In this document: positions 1 to 9,537 of the stretch, piece after piece
Layout: each line of letters starts with the position of its first letter
Numbering within the stretch: the first letter of the stretch is position 1
Origin: Larkinella terrae
Lineage (GTDB): Bacteria; Bacteroidota; Bacteroidia; Cytophagales; Spirosomataceae
Direction: 5' to 3'
NCBI RefSeq assembly: GCF_009668025.1
Contig: NZ_WJXZ01000013.1
Location: 248,001 to 312,000 of the forward strand
Length of the DNA: 64,000 bases
Notes under the pieces: model-generated
What the model was told of the DNA's origin: nothing
Seen by the model: only the letters and a program-made list of their open reading frames with translations
Databases searched by the model: none
Program-made: the position numbers and the translations under genes

Positions 1-2
1 AC

Positions 3-359
3 CAGGCTCCGACGGATACCGTTCAGAATCAGGCCGGTTTTTTACTGGATGAATGGAATGAGCTGATTCCGACCGACAAGGAAACGACGGGCGTTACCTT
101 CCACTTCAATCGGCCGAATGCCACTCCCCCGCAAGCCATCCTGATTGCCGTAGCACCGGTTTTAAACGGAAAATGGACCTGGCTTGAACTGGAGAACATT
201 CTGACTGACACACTCAACCGCTCCAAACTCCGCGCCATCGAACCCGATATGCTGACCGATACCGACTATTTTCAGGTCCTTCCGGCGGTTCTCAATGATT
301 TTTCAACCGGCGGTATTTCGACGGTTTTTACGAATGGCAGTACGCTGGCAACCAGTTAA
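3..359 (+). CDS. C-terminal part of an unrecognised protein (5' end outside window)
   Basis: An open frame enters from the left edge and stops with TAA at 357-359, giving 118 residues of the C-terminus; the start is outside the window. The visible part holds an acidic segment around LLDEWNELIP, then 'GVTFHFNRPNATPPQ' and a helix-rich stretch 'LRAIEPDML'. No membrane segment or export signal is visible in this part. The next gene begins 14 bp downstream in the same direction, so the two are probably co-transcribed. I cannot name the family. From memory, unverified, I have seen similar text in proteins of Actinobacteria next to relatives of the following gene, which would make this a two-gene module spread across phyla. 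Coding status is well supported by codon pattern; function is unknown. Confidence 0.7.
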   Translation, partial: QAPTDTVQNQAGFLLDEWNELIPTDKETTGVTFHFNRPNATPPQAILIAVAPVLNGKWTWLELENILTDTLNRSKLRAIEPDMLTDTDYFQVLPAVLNDFSTGGISTVFTNGSTLATS

Positions 360-373
360 ACCCCTGACTTCCA

Positions 374-2116
374 ATGCCTGAATTTGATAAACTGAAATCG
401 TTGTTCCTCCAGTTACCACTATTCCAACCCACTATCAAAGGCTGGAACCGGCTGGAAGGTCGCCCGCGCAACCGGGATTTTGAACGGAGTTTACGCGCCG
501 AAGTTCGAGACCCGCTCTGGATGCTGACCCGGCAGTGGCAGTTTGGCGAGTTTCAAGGCGAAGACGCCGGTTCGCCGGTCGACGCCCGCATGCTGACGTA
601 CCAGACGTATCTGAATCGCTACGCCGTTGGCAGTCAACCTGCCCAGAAATTCGAGACGAACATTCCGCTCGAAGCCCGGGTGGAACGCGAATTCTGGCCG
701 GAAGATTTGGGTAGCCAGGTACGCATCGGGCGGTATTTTGAAAAGCTGCTGCGAATTCATGCCCTGCCGTATAAAGACAACTACCTCACTCAGTACGTCA
801 TCGACGCCAGCGCGCCCAATCCGGTTTACGATAAGGACACGGATCAAACGCGGGCAGCGGTTGCCGGAAAAGTCATCAACGGTGTACTGTTGCAAAAAGC
901 CATCGCCGACGGTTCGCACGCAATTTGGGTGGATGCGCTTCCCCAGCTTGCCGATTCGGACCGGACGAAACTGAAAACGACCGCGTCGGAACTCGTTCTC
1001 TGGGCCGGAGCATTCGCAACCCAGCCGACTTCCACAGCCGATAATGCGTGGTCGGGAACACACCTGGAATTTCAGTTTGCCTGCGCGACGGACGATGCCG
1101 ACGGCACCCAAATCGTTCTGCGCGCCGATCAGTATGACTCGGGCCATCTGGATTGGTATTCATTCGACGTAGACGCAAATGGCAAACTCGAAGGGGCGGT
1201 TTCGGAGCCTGAACAACCGCTGGAAGAATGCCTTTCGTTTATCCCGGCACCGGTTTCGTTCAACGGCATGCCGCAGCCCCGGTTCTGGCAAATGGAAAAC
1301 GGACGCATCGAATTTTCGAATATCGACGCCAATACGACCGACCTCATTAAACTGATTATGACCGAGTTCATGCTGCTGTACGGCAACGATTGGTGCGTTT
1401 TTCCCTACGAGCGAAAAACCGGTTCACTCTGCGAAATCCGCGGACTGGTCATTACCGACGTGTTCGGCCAGCGAACGTTCGTAAAACCGGCGGGTTCCGG
1501 CATCGACGACGACTGGACGCGCTGGAGTTTCTTTTCCCTCAGCACCAACGCCCCAACCGCCAACACGGCTTCCTTTTTACCGCCCGCACTGGGCAAAACC
1601 CTTGAAAGTCAGCCGCTTGAGAAAGTAAATTTCATCCGCGACGAAATGTCCAATATGGTCTGGGGAATCGAATCCATCGTACCAACAGAACTGGGTCGGG
1701 GCGTGAATGGGTACGAATCGGCGCTGGCGGCCGAAAACGCAACCCGTCCTCCGGAACCGGAGCTGCAACCAACCGAAGCCAAAATCCGGTATGTGCTGGG
1801 TACCACCGTTCCTTACAACTGGATCCCGTTCCTTCCTGCGCAGTTGCCGGGCAGTAACCGCGACATCCGGTTGCAGCGCGCCCGTATGCCCGACCTGGCC
1901 GCGTCGTTCAAAGGCAGGATTCTCGACGAGCCCGCGCCCTATTTCGTGAATGAAGAGGAAGTTCCGCGTTCGGGGAAAAGCGTCATCCGAACGTATCAAC
2001 TCACCCGAACGAAGGACGGAAAACCGGTGCTCTGGATTGGCCGGCAAGCCCTGATCAGCAAAGGCGAAGGCCGTAGCTGGCTAGCGTTTGATCAGATTGT
2101 GGACAATGCCATCTAA
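374..2116 (+). CDS. Unrecognised 580-residue protein, partner of the preceding gene
   Basis: Full-length frame with ATG 14 bp after the preceding stop. It has no signal peptide and no hydrophobic helix, so a cytoplasmic or assembly-associated protein is likely. Conspicuous motifs are a Trp/Gln-rich block near residues 47-66 ('DPLWMLTRQWQFGEFQGEDA'), a Cys/Trp segment near 340 ('GNDWCVFPYER'), and a C-terminal part with 'PYNWIPFLPAQLP' and 'EEEVPRSG'. The density of Trp, Pro and charged residues suggests a multidomain beta-rich protein. I do not recognise the function and assign none. It is followed directly by a 37-bp-stem inverted repeat that begins at the last base of the stop codon, so the operon probably ends here. 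Confidence 0.8.
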   Translation: MPEFDKLKSLFLQLPLFQPTIKGWNRLEGRPRNRDFERSLRAEVRDPLWMLTRQWQFGEFQGEDAGSPVDARMLTYQTYLNRYAVGSQPAQKFETNIPLEARVEREFWPEDLGSQVRIGRYFEKLLRIHALPYKDNYLTQYVIDASAPNPVYDKDTDQTRAAVAGKVINGVLLQKAIADGSHAIWVDALPQLADSDRTKLKTTASELVLWAGAFATQPTSTADNAWSGTHLEFQFACATDDADGTQIVLRADQYDSGHLDWYSFDVDANGKLEGAVSEPEQPLEECLSFIPAPVSFNGMPQPRFWQMENGRIEFSNIDANTTDLIKLIMTEFMLLYGNDWCVFPYERKTGSLCEIRGLVITDVFGQRTFVKPAGSGIDDDWTRWSFFSLSTNAPTANTASFLPPALGKTLESQPLEKVNFIRDEMSNMVWGIESIVPTELGRGVNGYESALAAENATRPPEPELQPTEAKIRYVLGTTVPYNWIPFLPAQLPGSNRDIRLQRARMPDLAASFKGRILDEPAPYFVNEEEVPRSGKSVIRTYQLTRTKDGKPVLWIGRQALISKGEGRSWLAFDQIVDNAI

Positions 2117-2204
2117 TGATAAATGTAAAATGTTGAATGTCTAATGGAAAAGTGTTTTCCAATCCGGCACTTTTCCATTTGACATTCAACATTTTACATT
2201 TATC
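2116..2204. terminator. Long inverted repeat after the unknown two-gene module
   Basis: Arms at 2118-2154 and 2168-2204 are 37 nt long and match except at one position (CTA against CAA); the loop is 13 nt. The arms are A/T rich and built from 'AAATGTAAAATGTTGAATG'. The structure starts at the stop codon and could terminate or stabilise the upstream transcript, and also that of the convergent susD gene. Confidence 0.6.
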
Positions 2205-2225
2205 GTTATCATCCTTTAATTTAAC

Positions 2226-2274
2226 CGCTGATTGGGATTTCCACCGCTGACAGGGCCGTTGGCCGCTGTCAGGG
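2226..2274. repeat. CCGCTGnCAGGG repeat abutting the susD stop codon
   Basis: Contains CCGCTGATTGGG, CCGCTGACAGGG and CCGCTGTCAGGG spaced 15-26 bp apart, with a small GGCCGTTGGCC hairpin. The last CAGGG ends at 2274, one base before the susD stop (2275-2277). The same motif recurs after araD (27438-27523) and after the flavin oxidoreductase gene (39273-39359). Confidence 0.6.
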
Positions 2275-3729
2275 TTATAAATTCGAATTGATATTGGCGT
2301 CGCTGATGGGGATGGGATACCAGTAGTCGGTTTTGGAAATGGCGCCGGTCGGTTTCAGGTCGTCCGGGGCTTTGCTGGCATTGGCTTCTTCGACTTTTTC
2401 CAGCCGGATGAGATCAAACCAGCGGGTCCACTCCCCGGCAAATTCCCACGCCCGCTCGTCCACAACCGCATTGGCAAAATTCGGTCCCGTCATTCCGGCT
2501 GCCAAAACCTGTAAGCCTGCACGAGTGCGAATGGCATTAATTGCTTCGTAAGCCTGGGCATTCGGGGTTCCATCAGCGCGGGCCTGGGCTTCGGCATAGA
2601 CCAGCAAAACGTGGGCGTAGCGAATCATGTGAACCGGTTGCGACGACGAGAACTGGGTGTTATCAGCCAGCCGGAATTTGGCGTAATACGGATGTTTCGA
2701 CAAACTATTCTGCCAGGTAATTTTGGTGCCGTCCGGTTTTGTGAAAACCGTATGGAAGGTAACATCCTTGCGTTTTCCGGCGGGAAACCGGTTGAAAAAG
2801 TTGATCTCGGCCAAATAATCATCCCAGCCATTTTCATCGCCGGGTGTTGCTGGCAAACCGTAAAATGAATTGGTTGAGCCGCCGAAATTAGCCGAGGTCT
2901 GGAACGCAAACACTTCTTCTTTGGTCCCGACCGCCGAAGCCGTTCCCGACCACAACGTGGCCAGATCCGGCACCAGATCAAAACCGTACGTAGTCTTTCC
3001 GTCAATGACTTCCTTCGCTTTTGCTGCCGCTTTCGCATAGTTCGCCGTTACTTTCAACGGCCAGCCCGCTTCGGTCAGGTACACGTCCGCCATCAGGGCT
3101 TTCACCGAACCTTTGTTCGGCCGGCCCGGAGCGCGTTTGACATTCGGAACCCGTTTTTCGGCTTCCAGCAAATCCGCTTCAATCAGTTTGTACACCTCCG
3201 TCGGCGGACTTTTCTGAATACTAAGCTGATCGTTAGAGAATTGCGCGGTGGTAATCAGCGGAATATTTCCGTATCCGCGAACGAGCCAGTAATAACTCAG
3301 GGCGCGCAGGAAATAGGCTTCGCCCACAATCGCGTCGATGGTAGCCTGATCACCGGTGACGGATTTGTAATTCTCGATGATGTTGTTGGCGCCCTGAATG
3401 GTTTTGTACGTACCGCTCCAGATCTGCACCATCCGCGGATTGGCCGGGGTTACATCGAACTGATCGAACTCGCGAAAATCCCATTTATTGCCGCCCGCAA
3501 TGGTCGAAACGTCGTCGCCCCCCATGACGTAAGCCTGAATGGCCGAAGTCAGAAAACCGCGCGCCCAAGTGCGCAGCAAGCCTTTATAAGTGCCGGTCAG
3601 CGCAGACTCCAGCCCGGCCACATCGGCAATGGCGTTGGTTCCAACCACCTGCCCTTTCGGTTCTTCTTCCAGAAAATTGGAGCAGCCCGTCAGCACTGCC
3701 ACGAGAAAAAGTATAGTTAATTTTTTCAT
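2275..3729 (-). CDS. SusD/RagB-family outer-membrane nutrient-binding lipoprotein
   Basis: 484 residues. The N-terminus MKKLTILFLVAVLTGC is a lipoprotein signal with the lipidated cysteine at residue 16, placing it on the outer membrane surface. It shows the SusD fold layout: N-terminal 'NFLEEEPKG', TPR-like helices around 100-220 ('GEAYFLRALSYYWLVRGYGNIPL'-type segment) and the C-terminal RagB/SusD region with 'ERAWEFAGEWTRWFDLIRL'. SusD proteins cap a SusC channel and hand it a glycan or other ligand. The susC gene ends 18 bp upstream in the same direction, so the pair is one transcription unit. The substrate cannot be read from the sequence, and no glycosidase is in the immediate cluster. 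Confidence 0.95.
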   Translation of the reverse strand: MKKLTILFLVAVLTGCSNFLEEEPKGQVVGTNAIADVAGLESALTGTYKGLLRTWARGFLTSAIQAYVMGGDDVSTIAGGNKWDFREFDQFDVTPANPRMVQIWSGTYKTIQGANNIIENYKSVTGDQATIDAIVGEAYFLRALSYYWLVRGYGNIPLITTAQFSNDQLSIQKSPPTEVYKLIEADLLEAEKRVPNVKRAPGRPNKGSVKALMADVYLTEAGWPLKVTANYAKAAAKAKEVIDGKTTYGFDLVPDLATLWSGTASAVGTKEEVFAFQTSANFGGSTNSFYGLPATPGDENGWDDYLAEINFFNRFPAGKRKDVTFHTVFTKPDGTKITWQNSLSKHPYYAKFRLADNTQFSSSQPVHMIRYAHVLLVYAEAQARADGTPNAQAYEAINAIRTRAGLQVLAAGMTGPNFANAVVDERAWEFAGEWTRWFDLIRLEKVEEANASKAPDDLKPTGAISKTDYWYPIPISDANINSNL

Positions 3730-3747
3730 GATCGTATCGTCAAGGGG

Positions 3748-6700
3748 TTAAAAGGTCACATTTAAACCGGCGGTAATCGTCTTGGCGTTAGGGTAGGAAC
3801 CGTGGTCGATGTTCTGCGCGACGTCACCTACCGAATTAGAGGTCGATTCCGGATCGATACCTTTGTATTTTGTGAAAGTCAGCAGGTTCGTACCGCTGAC
3901 GAAAACCCGGACCGTCCCGATGTTCTTGAGCACCGACTTCGGGATCGAATAGGCCAGACTGATGTTTTTCAGCCGAACGAAATCGCCTTTTTCCAAAAAC
4001 CGGCTCGTCTGGGTCAGGAAATTCTCTTTGGCGTTGCTGAACGCCGGAATGTCCGACGTTTCGTTCACGCCCGGAATGTAGCGGTCTTTGATGGCGGCAT
4101 AGGTTGGCTGCCGAACGTCGGTACTTCCCACAATTCCGGCGGCATACGTGTAGTTCAATTTGTCGAACCCAAACACGCCCTGGAAGAAGATATTCAGCGA
4201 TAAGCCCTTGTAATTGAACGTATTGTTCCAGCCCAGTGTGGTTTTCGGCATTCCATTTCCGATGATCTGGTAATCCTTCGGACCAATCACGCCGTCGTTG
4301 TTCAGATCCTGGTAGTGGGCATCGCCCGGTTTGTTGCCGTAGCGCGCGGCCTGGTCGGCCTCACCCGGTTTCCAGGTTCCGAGGTAATTCAGTCCCCAAA
4401 AAGCCGCCATCGTTTGTCCGGGAATCAGCACAAATTCGGTAGCCGCAAAAATGGTGTCCTTCGCCGAACCGAGCCGAACCACTTTGTTGTTGACCAGAGC
4501 CGCGTTAATCGACGTATTCCAGCTGAAGTTTTTTCTGGTCACCGGCGTCGCTTCCACCGCAATTTCCCAGCCTTTGTTCTGCACTTCGCCCACGTTCCGC
4601 AGAATGCTGTTGCCGCCGATGTAGGCCGGTAGCGGTTGGCTCAACAGCAGATCGCGGGTGTTTTTCACAAAATAATCGGCCGACAACGAGATCTTGCCGT
4701 TCAGAAATTCCATGTCCGTACCGAGATTGAGTTGCTCGGTGGTTTCCCATTTCAGGTTCGGATTGCCCGGATTGCCCAGAATGATGCCGTTCGTGATTCC
4801 GTTGGTAAAATAACCGGACGTAAAAGCAACAGCCGCGTCGTCGACGTTCGTGATGTAAGTCGACAGCGTTCCGTACGGATTAATGGCCTGATTGCCCGTC
4901 AAACCCCAGCTTCCCCGCAGTTTCAGGTTGCTGAAAATCCGCTGACTTTTCATGAATGTTTCCTCCGTCAGCCGCCAGCCCAGCGCCACTGACGGAAAAA
5001 CACTGAACTTGTTGTCGCCCTGGAATTTGGACGAGCCGTCGCGCCGAACCGTAGCCGACAGCAGGTAACGATCTTTCAAGGCGTAGTTGACCCTCCCCAG
5101 ATACGACATCAGACTCCAGCGCGAATAGCCCGAACCGATCAGGTTGGAAGCCGCCAGCGCGAGGTTGTTGTACGATTGGGCCGGATACGTCAGGTTGGTC
5201 GCGTTGGCATAAAACGACTCCCCGGTTTGTTTCTGGGTTTCAAAAACGCCGGTGATTTCCAGGCTATGGATCTTGTTGAATAACCGCTTGTAATTCAGCG
5301 CATTCGTACTCTGCAATGTTATTTGCTCGCCCGAACTCCGGCCCGCCCGCGGCAACATGCTGGAAATGATCGGCCCGGAAAACGTTTTGTCCTGCTGATT
5401 GATGTAATTGACGCCGTACTGCACGTCGAGCGAAAGGCCCGGAATGAACTCGTACCGCAGGCCACCGATCAGGTTCACGCTGGTGCGGTTGGTGCGGTTA
5501 TCGGCGTCGGTCGTGAGCGCAACCGGGTTTTCGAAAATCGAGCCGACCGGATCGCGGTAGGTATACTGGCCTTTGGCGTCACGAATGGGCGTCGTCGGTG
5601 CCCAGGCAAACGCCTGCCCCAGCGCACTTCCGCGCGCGCCCGTGCCGCTGGTGTTGTGGTTTTCGCGACGGGTTCCCAGAAAATTCAGTCGAACCGAAAA
5701 CTTATCGGAAACCTGCGAAGCAATGTTCGACCGGATCGTGTAGCGCTTGAAATCCGAATTATTCACAATCCCGTTCTGATTCAGGTAATTGGACGAAATC
5801 AGATACGTCGTTTTGTCGTTTCCGCCCGAAATACCCAGCTGATATTCCTGCCCTCCGGCTTTGCGAAGCACTTCATTTTGCCAGTCGGTGCCGCCATTCT
5901 GCCGAAAACCGTCGATCTGAGCCTGCGTAAAAACCGGGTTTGAATTTCCCACCACAGCCCGCGCATTGACTACCTCGGCATAATCGACCGCACTCAGCAT
6001 GTCCATTTTCTTGAGCACCTGTGACGAAGAAAACCGGGTGCCGAAGTTCACCTGCATGCTCCCTTTCTTACCGGTTTTAGTGGTAATGATGATGACCCCA
6101 TTGGCGCCCCGGCTTCCGTAAATCGCCGTGGCCGAAGCGTCTTTCAGGACTTCCAGCGAAGCAATGTCGTCCGGGTTGATGTTGTTGAAATCCGCCCCCA
6201 CAAAACCGTCCACGACGTAGAGCGGGCTGTTATCCCCGTTGATCGAGTTGGCGCCCCGGATGCGAATGCGGACGTCGCCCCCCGGCGAACCGGAAGCGTT
6301 CGTCACCTGCACCCCGGCAGCCCGGCCCTGCAGAATCTGATCCAGACGAGTAACGGGTTGTTCTTTGAAATCATCGACGGCAATCGACGACAGCGAACCG
6401 GTCACGTCGCTCTTTTTCTGGGTTCCGTAACCGACCACCACCACTTCATTCAATGATTTAATATCGGCTTGCAGACTGATTTCCAGCGAAGTAGTGTTGT
6501 TCGAGATGGAAACTTCTCTGGAAATAAAGCCAATGGAGGAAATCACCAGCGTGTGGTTTCCGTCGGGCACGTTGAGCGTAAAGCGGCCGTTGCCGTCCGT
6601 CGCCGTGCCGGTATTAGTGCTTCCTTTCAGCAAAACCGTTGCACCGGCAATGACGCCCCCAACGTTGTCAGTCACCCTGCCGGTCACGTTATACGCCAGC

Positions 6701-7113
6701 ACGGCGGTTTCGACAGTGATGCCGGTTTCGTCCAGTCGTTGTCCGGTAGTGATCATCCGTTTCAGCAGAATCTGGTTTCCGGCGATTTCGTAGCTGATTT
6801 TCAACGGTGTCAGCAAATCACTGAGAATCAGTTCCAGCTTGCGGTTTCTGGCCATAATCGAAACCGTCCGTTCCGACTGGATCAGTTCCGGACTGTACAT
6901 AAACCGCACGTCCGATAACTTACCGATTTTTTCGAGCACCGTCCCGATTTTCTGATCCTGAACCTGGACCGAAATCCGACGACTGAGTACGTCCTGCGCG
7001 TGACCGTGGTAGGCCACCGCCAGGTCCGTAAACGCCACCAGGACGACGAGTTGTATGAGGCTTATTCTCATAATTATTCGCAGGGCTTCATGCGAGGGTA
7101 CGTATTTTTTCAT
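3748..7113 (-). CDS. SusC/RagA-family TonB-dependent outer-membrane transporter with STN signalling domain
   Basis: 1121 residues from the chosen ATG at 7113 (MKKYVPSHEALRIIMRISL); the frame is open to 7242, but the added 43 residues look non-coding and precede a normal signal peptide. Domain order: signal peptide to about 40; STN domain 41-118 (secretin/TonB short N-terminal), which marks transporters that signal to a FecR anti-sigma factor; carboxypeptidase-regulatory-like beta-sandwich 142-215; EVVVVGYG box 223-230; TonB plug about 230-340; then the beta-barrel to a C-terminal Phe. It imports a ligand delivered by the adjacent SusD using TonB energy. The fecR-like gene lies 223 bp upstream in the same direction, matching the STN domain, but no ECF sigma gene is next to it. 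Confidence 0.95.
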   Translation of the reverse strand: MKKYVPSHEALRIIMRISLIQLVVLVAFTDLAVAYHGHAQDVLSRRISVQVQDQKIGTVLEKIGKLSDVRFMYSPELIQSERTVSIMARNRKLELILSDLLTPLKISYEIAGNQILLKRMITTGQRLDETGITVETAVLAYNVTGRVTDNVGGVIAGATVLLKGSTNTGTATDGNGRFTLNVPDGNHTLVISSIGFISREVSISNNTTSLEISLQADIKSLNEVVVVGYGTQKKSDVTGSLSSIAVDDFKEQPVTRLDQILQGRAAGVQVTNASGSPGGDVRIRIRGANSINGDNSPLYVVDGFVGADFNNINPDDIASLEVLKDASATAIYGSRGANGVIIITTKTGKKGSMQVNFGTRFSSSQVLKKMDMLSAVDYAEVVNARAVVGNSNPVFTQAQIDGFRQNGGTDWQNEVLRKAGGQEYQLGISGGNDKTTYLISSNYLNQNGIVNNSDFKRYTIRSNIASQVSDKFSVRLNFLGTRRENHNTSGTGARGSALGQAFAWAPTTPIRDAKGQYTYRDPVGSIFENPVALTTDADNRTNRTSVNLIGGLRYEFIPGLSLDVQYGVNYINQQDKTFSGPIISSMLPRAGRSSGEQITLQSTNALNYKRLFNKIHSLEITGVFETQKQTGESFYANATNLTYPAQSYNNLALAASNLIGSGYSRWSLMSYLGRVNYALKDRYLLSATVRRDGSSKFQGDNKFSVFPSVALGWRLTEETFMKSQRIFSNLKLRGSWGLTGNQAINPYGTLSTYITNVDDAAVAFTSGYFTNGITNGIILGNPGNPNLKWETTEQLNLGTDMEFLNGKISLSADYFVKNTRDLLLSQPLPAYIGGNSILRNVGEVQNKGWEIAVEATPVTRKNFSWNTSINAALVNNKVVRLGSAKDTIFAATEFVLIPGQTMAAFWGLNYLGTWKPGEADQAARYGNKPGDAHYQDLNNDGVIGPKDYQIIGNGMPKTTLGWNNTFNYKGLSLNIFFQGVFGFDKLNYTYAAGIVGSTDVRQPTYAAIKDRYIPGVNETSDIPAFSNAKENFLTQTSRFLEKGDFVRLKNISLAYSIPKSVLKNIGTVRVFVSGTNLLTFTKYKGIDPESTSNSVGDVAQNIDHGSYPNAKTITAGLNVTF

Positions 7114-7336
7114 ACTTTTGACCGTTTTGCTGGTTGTGAAAAATTGGCAAAATCTCTCCCGTATCCTCCTCAGGATAAGTTGTTTGAACGCCAACTGCAT
7201 CGGGATTGTAATTCGGGTGAATGATGCTGGAACATCGTTCACCTTTTTTTGTACTCGGAGTTATCGCATAGAAATTGGATAGGGTTAAAGTGTTAAGGGT
7301 TAGGAATATGTTGTTGGTTTTCGGTATACTTTTTTA

Positions 7337-8449
7337 TTAGCATGACTTACCGGTAATAATGATCTGCTGGCCATTGACCTGATAAGTAGCTTCCAGAATC
7401 GTACAGATCCATTGCAGTTTTTTCAGGAGCGGTTCGTCGCCCAGCGTGGCCGTAATGGTGCACCGCGCCATCACGTCTTCATCGAACACAATATCAACGC
7501 CGTACGACTTTTCCAGACTGGCGAACACCTTCGAAACCGGGGTCGCGTTGTAATCAAATGACTGGCTTTCAATCGGCATATCCAGGGAAACCGGGTTACC
7601 AACCTGAGATTTCACCAATCGGGTTTCGCTGCGCTCAAACGTTGCCTGCTGATTGGGCGACAGCACCATGCCCGACAGTTCGCGGTTGTTCAGCAAGGAT
7701 TCAGCCTGTTGATCTTCCTGCGTAAAAACGGAGACTTTCCCGGTCTTGACCACTACTATAACTTTTGCCTCATTGCCATAGGCCTTCACACTAAAACTGG
7801 TCCCCAACACTTTGGTAATCAGACCATTTGCAACGACAAAAAACGGTTTTTGCGGATTTTTAGAAACCTCAAAGAATGCTTCGCCCGACAGATACACCTC
7901 CCGTTTGTCGCCCTCAAAAACCGTTGAATAATGTAACTGACTGTGCTTCCGCAAAACCACGGAACTGCCGTCCGGCAACAGCACGTGTTTGGAAGTTTGA
8001 TTGGTGTTAACGGCCACCAGCAAAGGCGTTTTCGTGGTTGGCAGGGCCGCCATCGGTGCCGGTTTTTGCGGTGTCGGATCTTCGTTAAGTAAACTATAAA
8101 ATGCCCAGCCCAGCCCTACCAGCAGGGCAATGGAAGCCGCCAGATTCCACCAGCTTCGGCCAAGCGGTCGAACGGTTTCAAATGGCTCCGAAACCTGGTT
8201 TTCCTGCCGCCGGGCTTCGGCCAGCGCCTGCCGGATTCTAGCCGTTACGTGATCGTCTGATAACGCAACCGGCTTTCCTTCAATGGCTTTGATGGTTAAC
8301 CGGGCATGTTCCAGAATCTCCACTCGCGCGGTATCTTCCTCCTGCCATTCCTGCCAAAAAACATTGTCTTCCGGTGCATCACCCACCGCCCAGGCCACAA
8401 ACCGGGGGTTTTCCAATAGCCACTGATAAATTGTATTTCTTTCTTCCAT
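7337..8449 (-). CDS. FecR-family anti-sigma factor with C-terminal DUF4974
   Basis: 370 residues from ATG at 8449 (MEERNTIYQW); an upstream in-frame ATG at 8473 is possible. The cytoplasmic N-terminal part (1-95) should bind a sigma factor. One membrane helix lies near 105-130 (WWNLAASIALLVGLGWAFY). The periplasmic FecR domain is about 155-255 ('LLPDGSSVVLRKHSQLHY', 'GEAFFEV', 'GTSFSVKAY') and the DUF4974 domain is at the end ('VFASLEKSYGVDIVFDE'). In Bacteroidota these proteins receive a signal from the STN domain of a SusC and release an ECF sigma factor. The partner susC follows directly. The usual upstream sigma gene is missing: the neighbour on that side is a divergent oxidoreductase gene. 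Confidence 0.92.
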   Translation of the reverse strand: MEERNTIYQWLLENPRFVAWAVGDAPEDNVFWQEWQEEDTARVEILEHARLTIKAIEGKPVALSDDHVTARIRQALAEARRQENQVSEPFETVRPLGRSWWNLAASIALLVGLGWAFYSLLNEDPTPQKPAPMAALPTTKTPLLVAVNTNQTSKHVLLPDGSSVVLRKHSQLHYSTVFEGDKREVYLSGEAFFEVSKNPQKPFFVVANGLITKVLGTSFSVKAYGNEAKVIVVVKTGKVSVFTQEDQQAESLLNNRELSGMVLSPNQQATFERSETRLVKSQVGNPVSLDMPIESQSFDYNATPVSKVFASLEKSYGVDIVFDEDVMARCTITATLGDEPLLKKLQWICTILEATYQVNGQQIIITGKSC

Positions 8450-8653
8450 AAATAATCCGAATCCATCTTGCATGGGTCCATTGCTATTATCTCCCGGCGG
8501 AATACCAGATACTCACTTCTACCTGATTTTTTTTAAACCGCTGATTCCGTGCCGGAATAGGTTTGAATGAGTAAACCGCACCGGATCGTGGCTTTACGAA
8601 TTAATTTGCTTCGTCTTGCTTTTTGGCAACTAATTCTAAAACCGATCCTATCG

Positions 8654-9196
8654 ATGCCAACTTCATTTATTCCCCGCCGGGAAGCTTTGCAACGACTGGC
8701 CCTCCTGGTTGGTGCTACGCTGTCGCTGCCGGTGCAGGCAGCTCTGCGGGGCGAAACCAGTGGCGCTGAACCGCTGGTTTTTTCGGCCGATCAGCAAAAA
8801 CTGATCGCGGATCTGGCGGAAATCATCTTTCCGTCCACCGACACGCCCGGGGCCAAAGCCGCCGGTGTCGATCGGTTCATCGGGTATGTCGTTGGGCATT
8901 GTACAGTTCCGGCGCAACAGGAAACGTTTCAGAAAGGATTGCAGCAAACCGATGCATTTAGTCAGGCTGCTTTTGGAAAACCGTTTTCGGAATTAGACCC
9001 TACGCAGCAAACGGAGATTGTCCGGCAATTGACCCAGCGGGAAAAGCCATTTTTCCTGAATATGCGCGAACTGACAATTGTTGGCTTCTTCACCTCGGAA
9101 CTCGGAGCTACCAAAGTGGCGGAATACCTTCCCGTTCCCGGTCGTTTTCAGGGCGATATTCCGCTTAAACCGGGGCAGAAAGTCTGGGCAATTTAA
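8654..9196 (+). CDS. Gluconate 2-dehydrogenase subunit 3-like protein (Tat-exported)
   Basis: 180 residues from ATG 8654; the frame is open from 8567 but the N-terminus MPTSFIPRREALQRLALLVG has the twin-arginine plus hydrophobic pattern of this family, so the internal start is preferred. The mature part has the typical 'LIADLAEIIFPSTDTPGAKAAGV' type opening (two shorter pieces visible: LAEIIFPSTDTPGA and AAGVDRFIGYVV) and ends 'PGQKVWAI'. In characterised enzymes subunit 3 is a small periplasmic partner of a flavin GMC subunit. The GMC gene follows on the same strand at 9538, but 340 bp away with a repeat element between. No cytochrome c subunit is present. Confidence 0.88.
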   Translation: MPTSFIPRREALQRLALLVGATLSLPVQAALRGETSGAEPLVFSADQQKLIADLAEIIFPSTDTPGAKAAGVDRFIGYVVGHCTVPAQQETFQKGLQQTDAFSQAAFGKPFSELDPTQQTEIVRQLTQREKPFFLNMRELTIVGFFTSELGATKVAEYLPVPGRFQGDIPLKPGQKVWAI

Positions 9197-9221
9197 ACGT
9201 TTGTAATTTCTGATTTAGCGT

Positions 9222-9448
9222 TTAGAAATTGTCCCAAATAATAAATCATGTTTGCTATGTTGCCCCCAACCCCCTGAAGGGCAGGGCCGTTAAGTGCTCG
9301 AGTGGTTATCATACAAAGTGTATAATTTCCGGGCCCTTGTTGCCCCCAACCCCCTGAAGGGGGCTATTAAATCCGGATATTTAAGCCCCCTTTAGGGGTT
9401 GGGGGCAACGCAAAAGAAGGGAAAATATAAAATTTAGACAAGCCCTTA
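9222..9448. repeat. MITE-like palindromic element, copy 1 (expanded to 227 bp)
   Basis: Terminal motifs 'AGAAATTGTCCCAAA' (left) and 'TTTAGACAAGCCCTTA' (right) resemble the 'GACTGTCTAAAA/TTTTAGACAGTC' ends of four other copies in the window. The interior carries CCCCCAACCCCCTGAAGGG at 9262-9280 and again at 9342-9360, then AAGCCCCCTTTAGGGGTTGG, so this copy has an internal duplication/insertion of about 80 bp relative to the standard 145 bp form. It separates the two subunit genes of the presumed dehydrogenase. Confidence 0.75.
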
Positions 9449-9537
9449 TAGTTCTAATTAACTGATTACATCCCAATGAGTTAACTATAAATGCTAAACC
9501 AAAAACCGGTTTTTCTAACAATCCGAACGGAACAACT

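Noticed and set aside
491-1147. 218-codon reverse frame under the unknown 580-residue gene
   Set aside because: Shadow frame of a GC-rich coding region; composition does not look like a protein.
7114-7242. 43-residue N-terminal extension of the SusC protein
   Set aside because: The internal Met gives a normal signal peptide; the extension has no similarity to the family's N-terminus.
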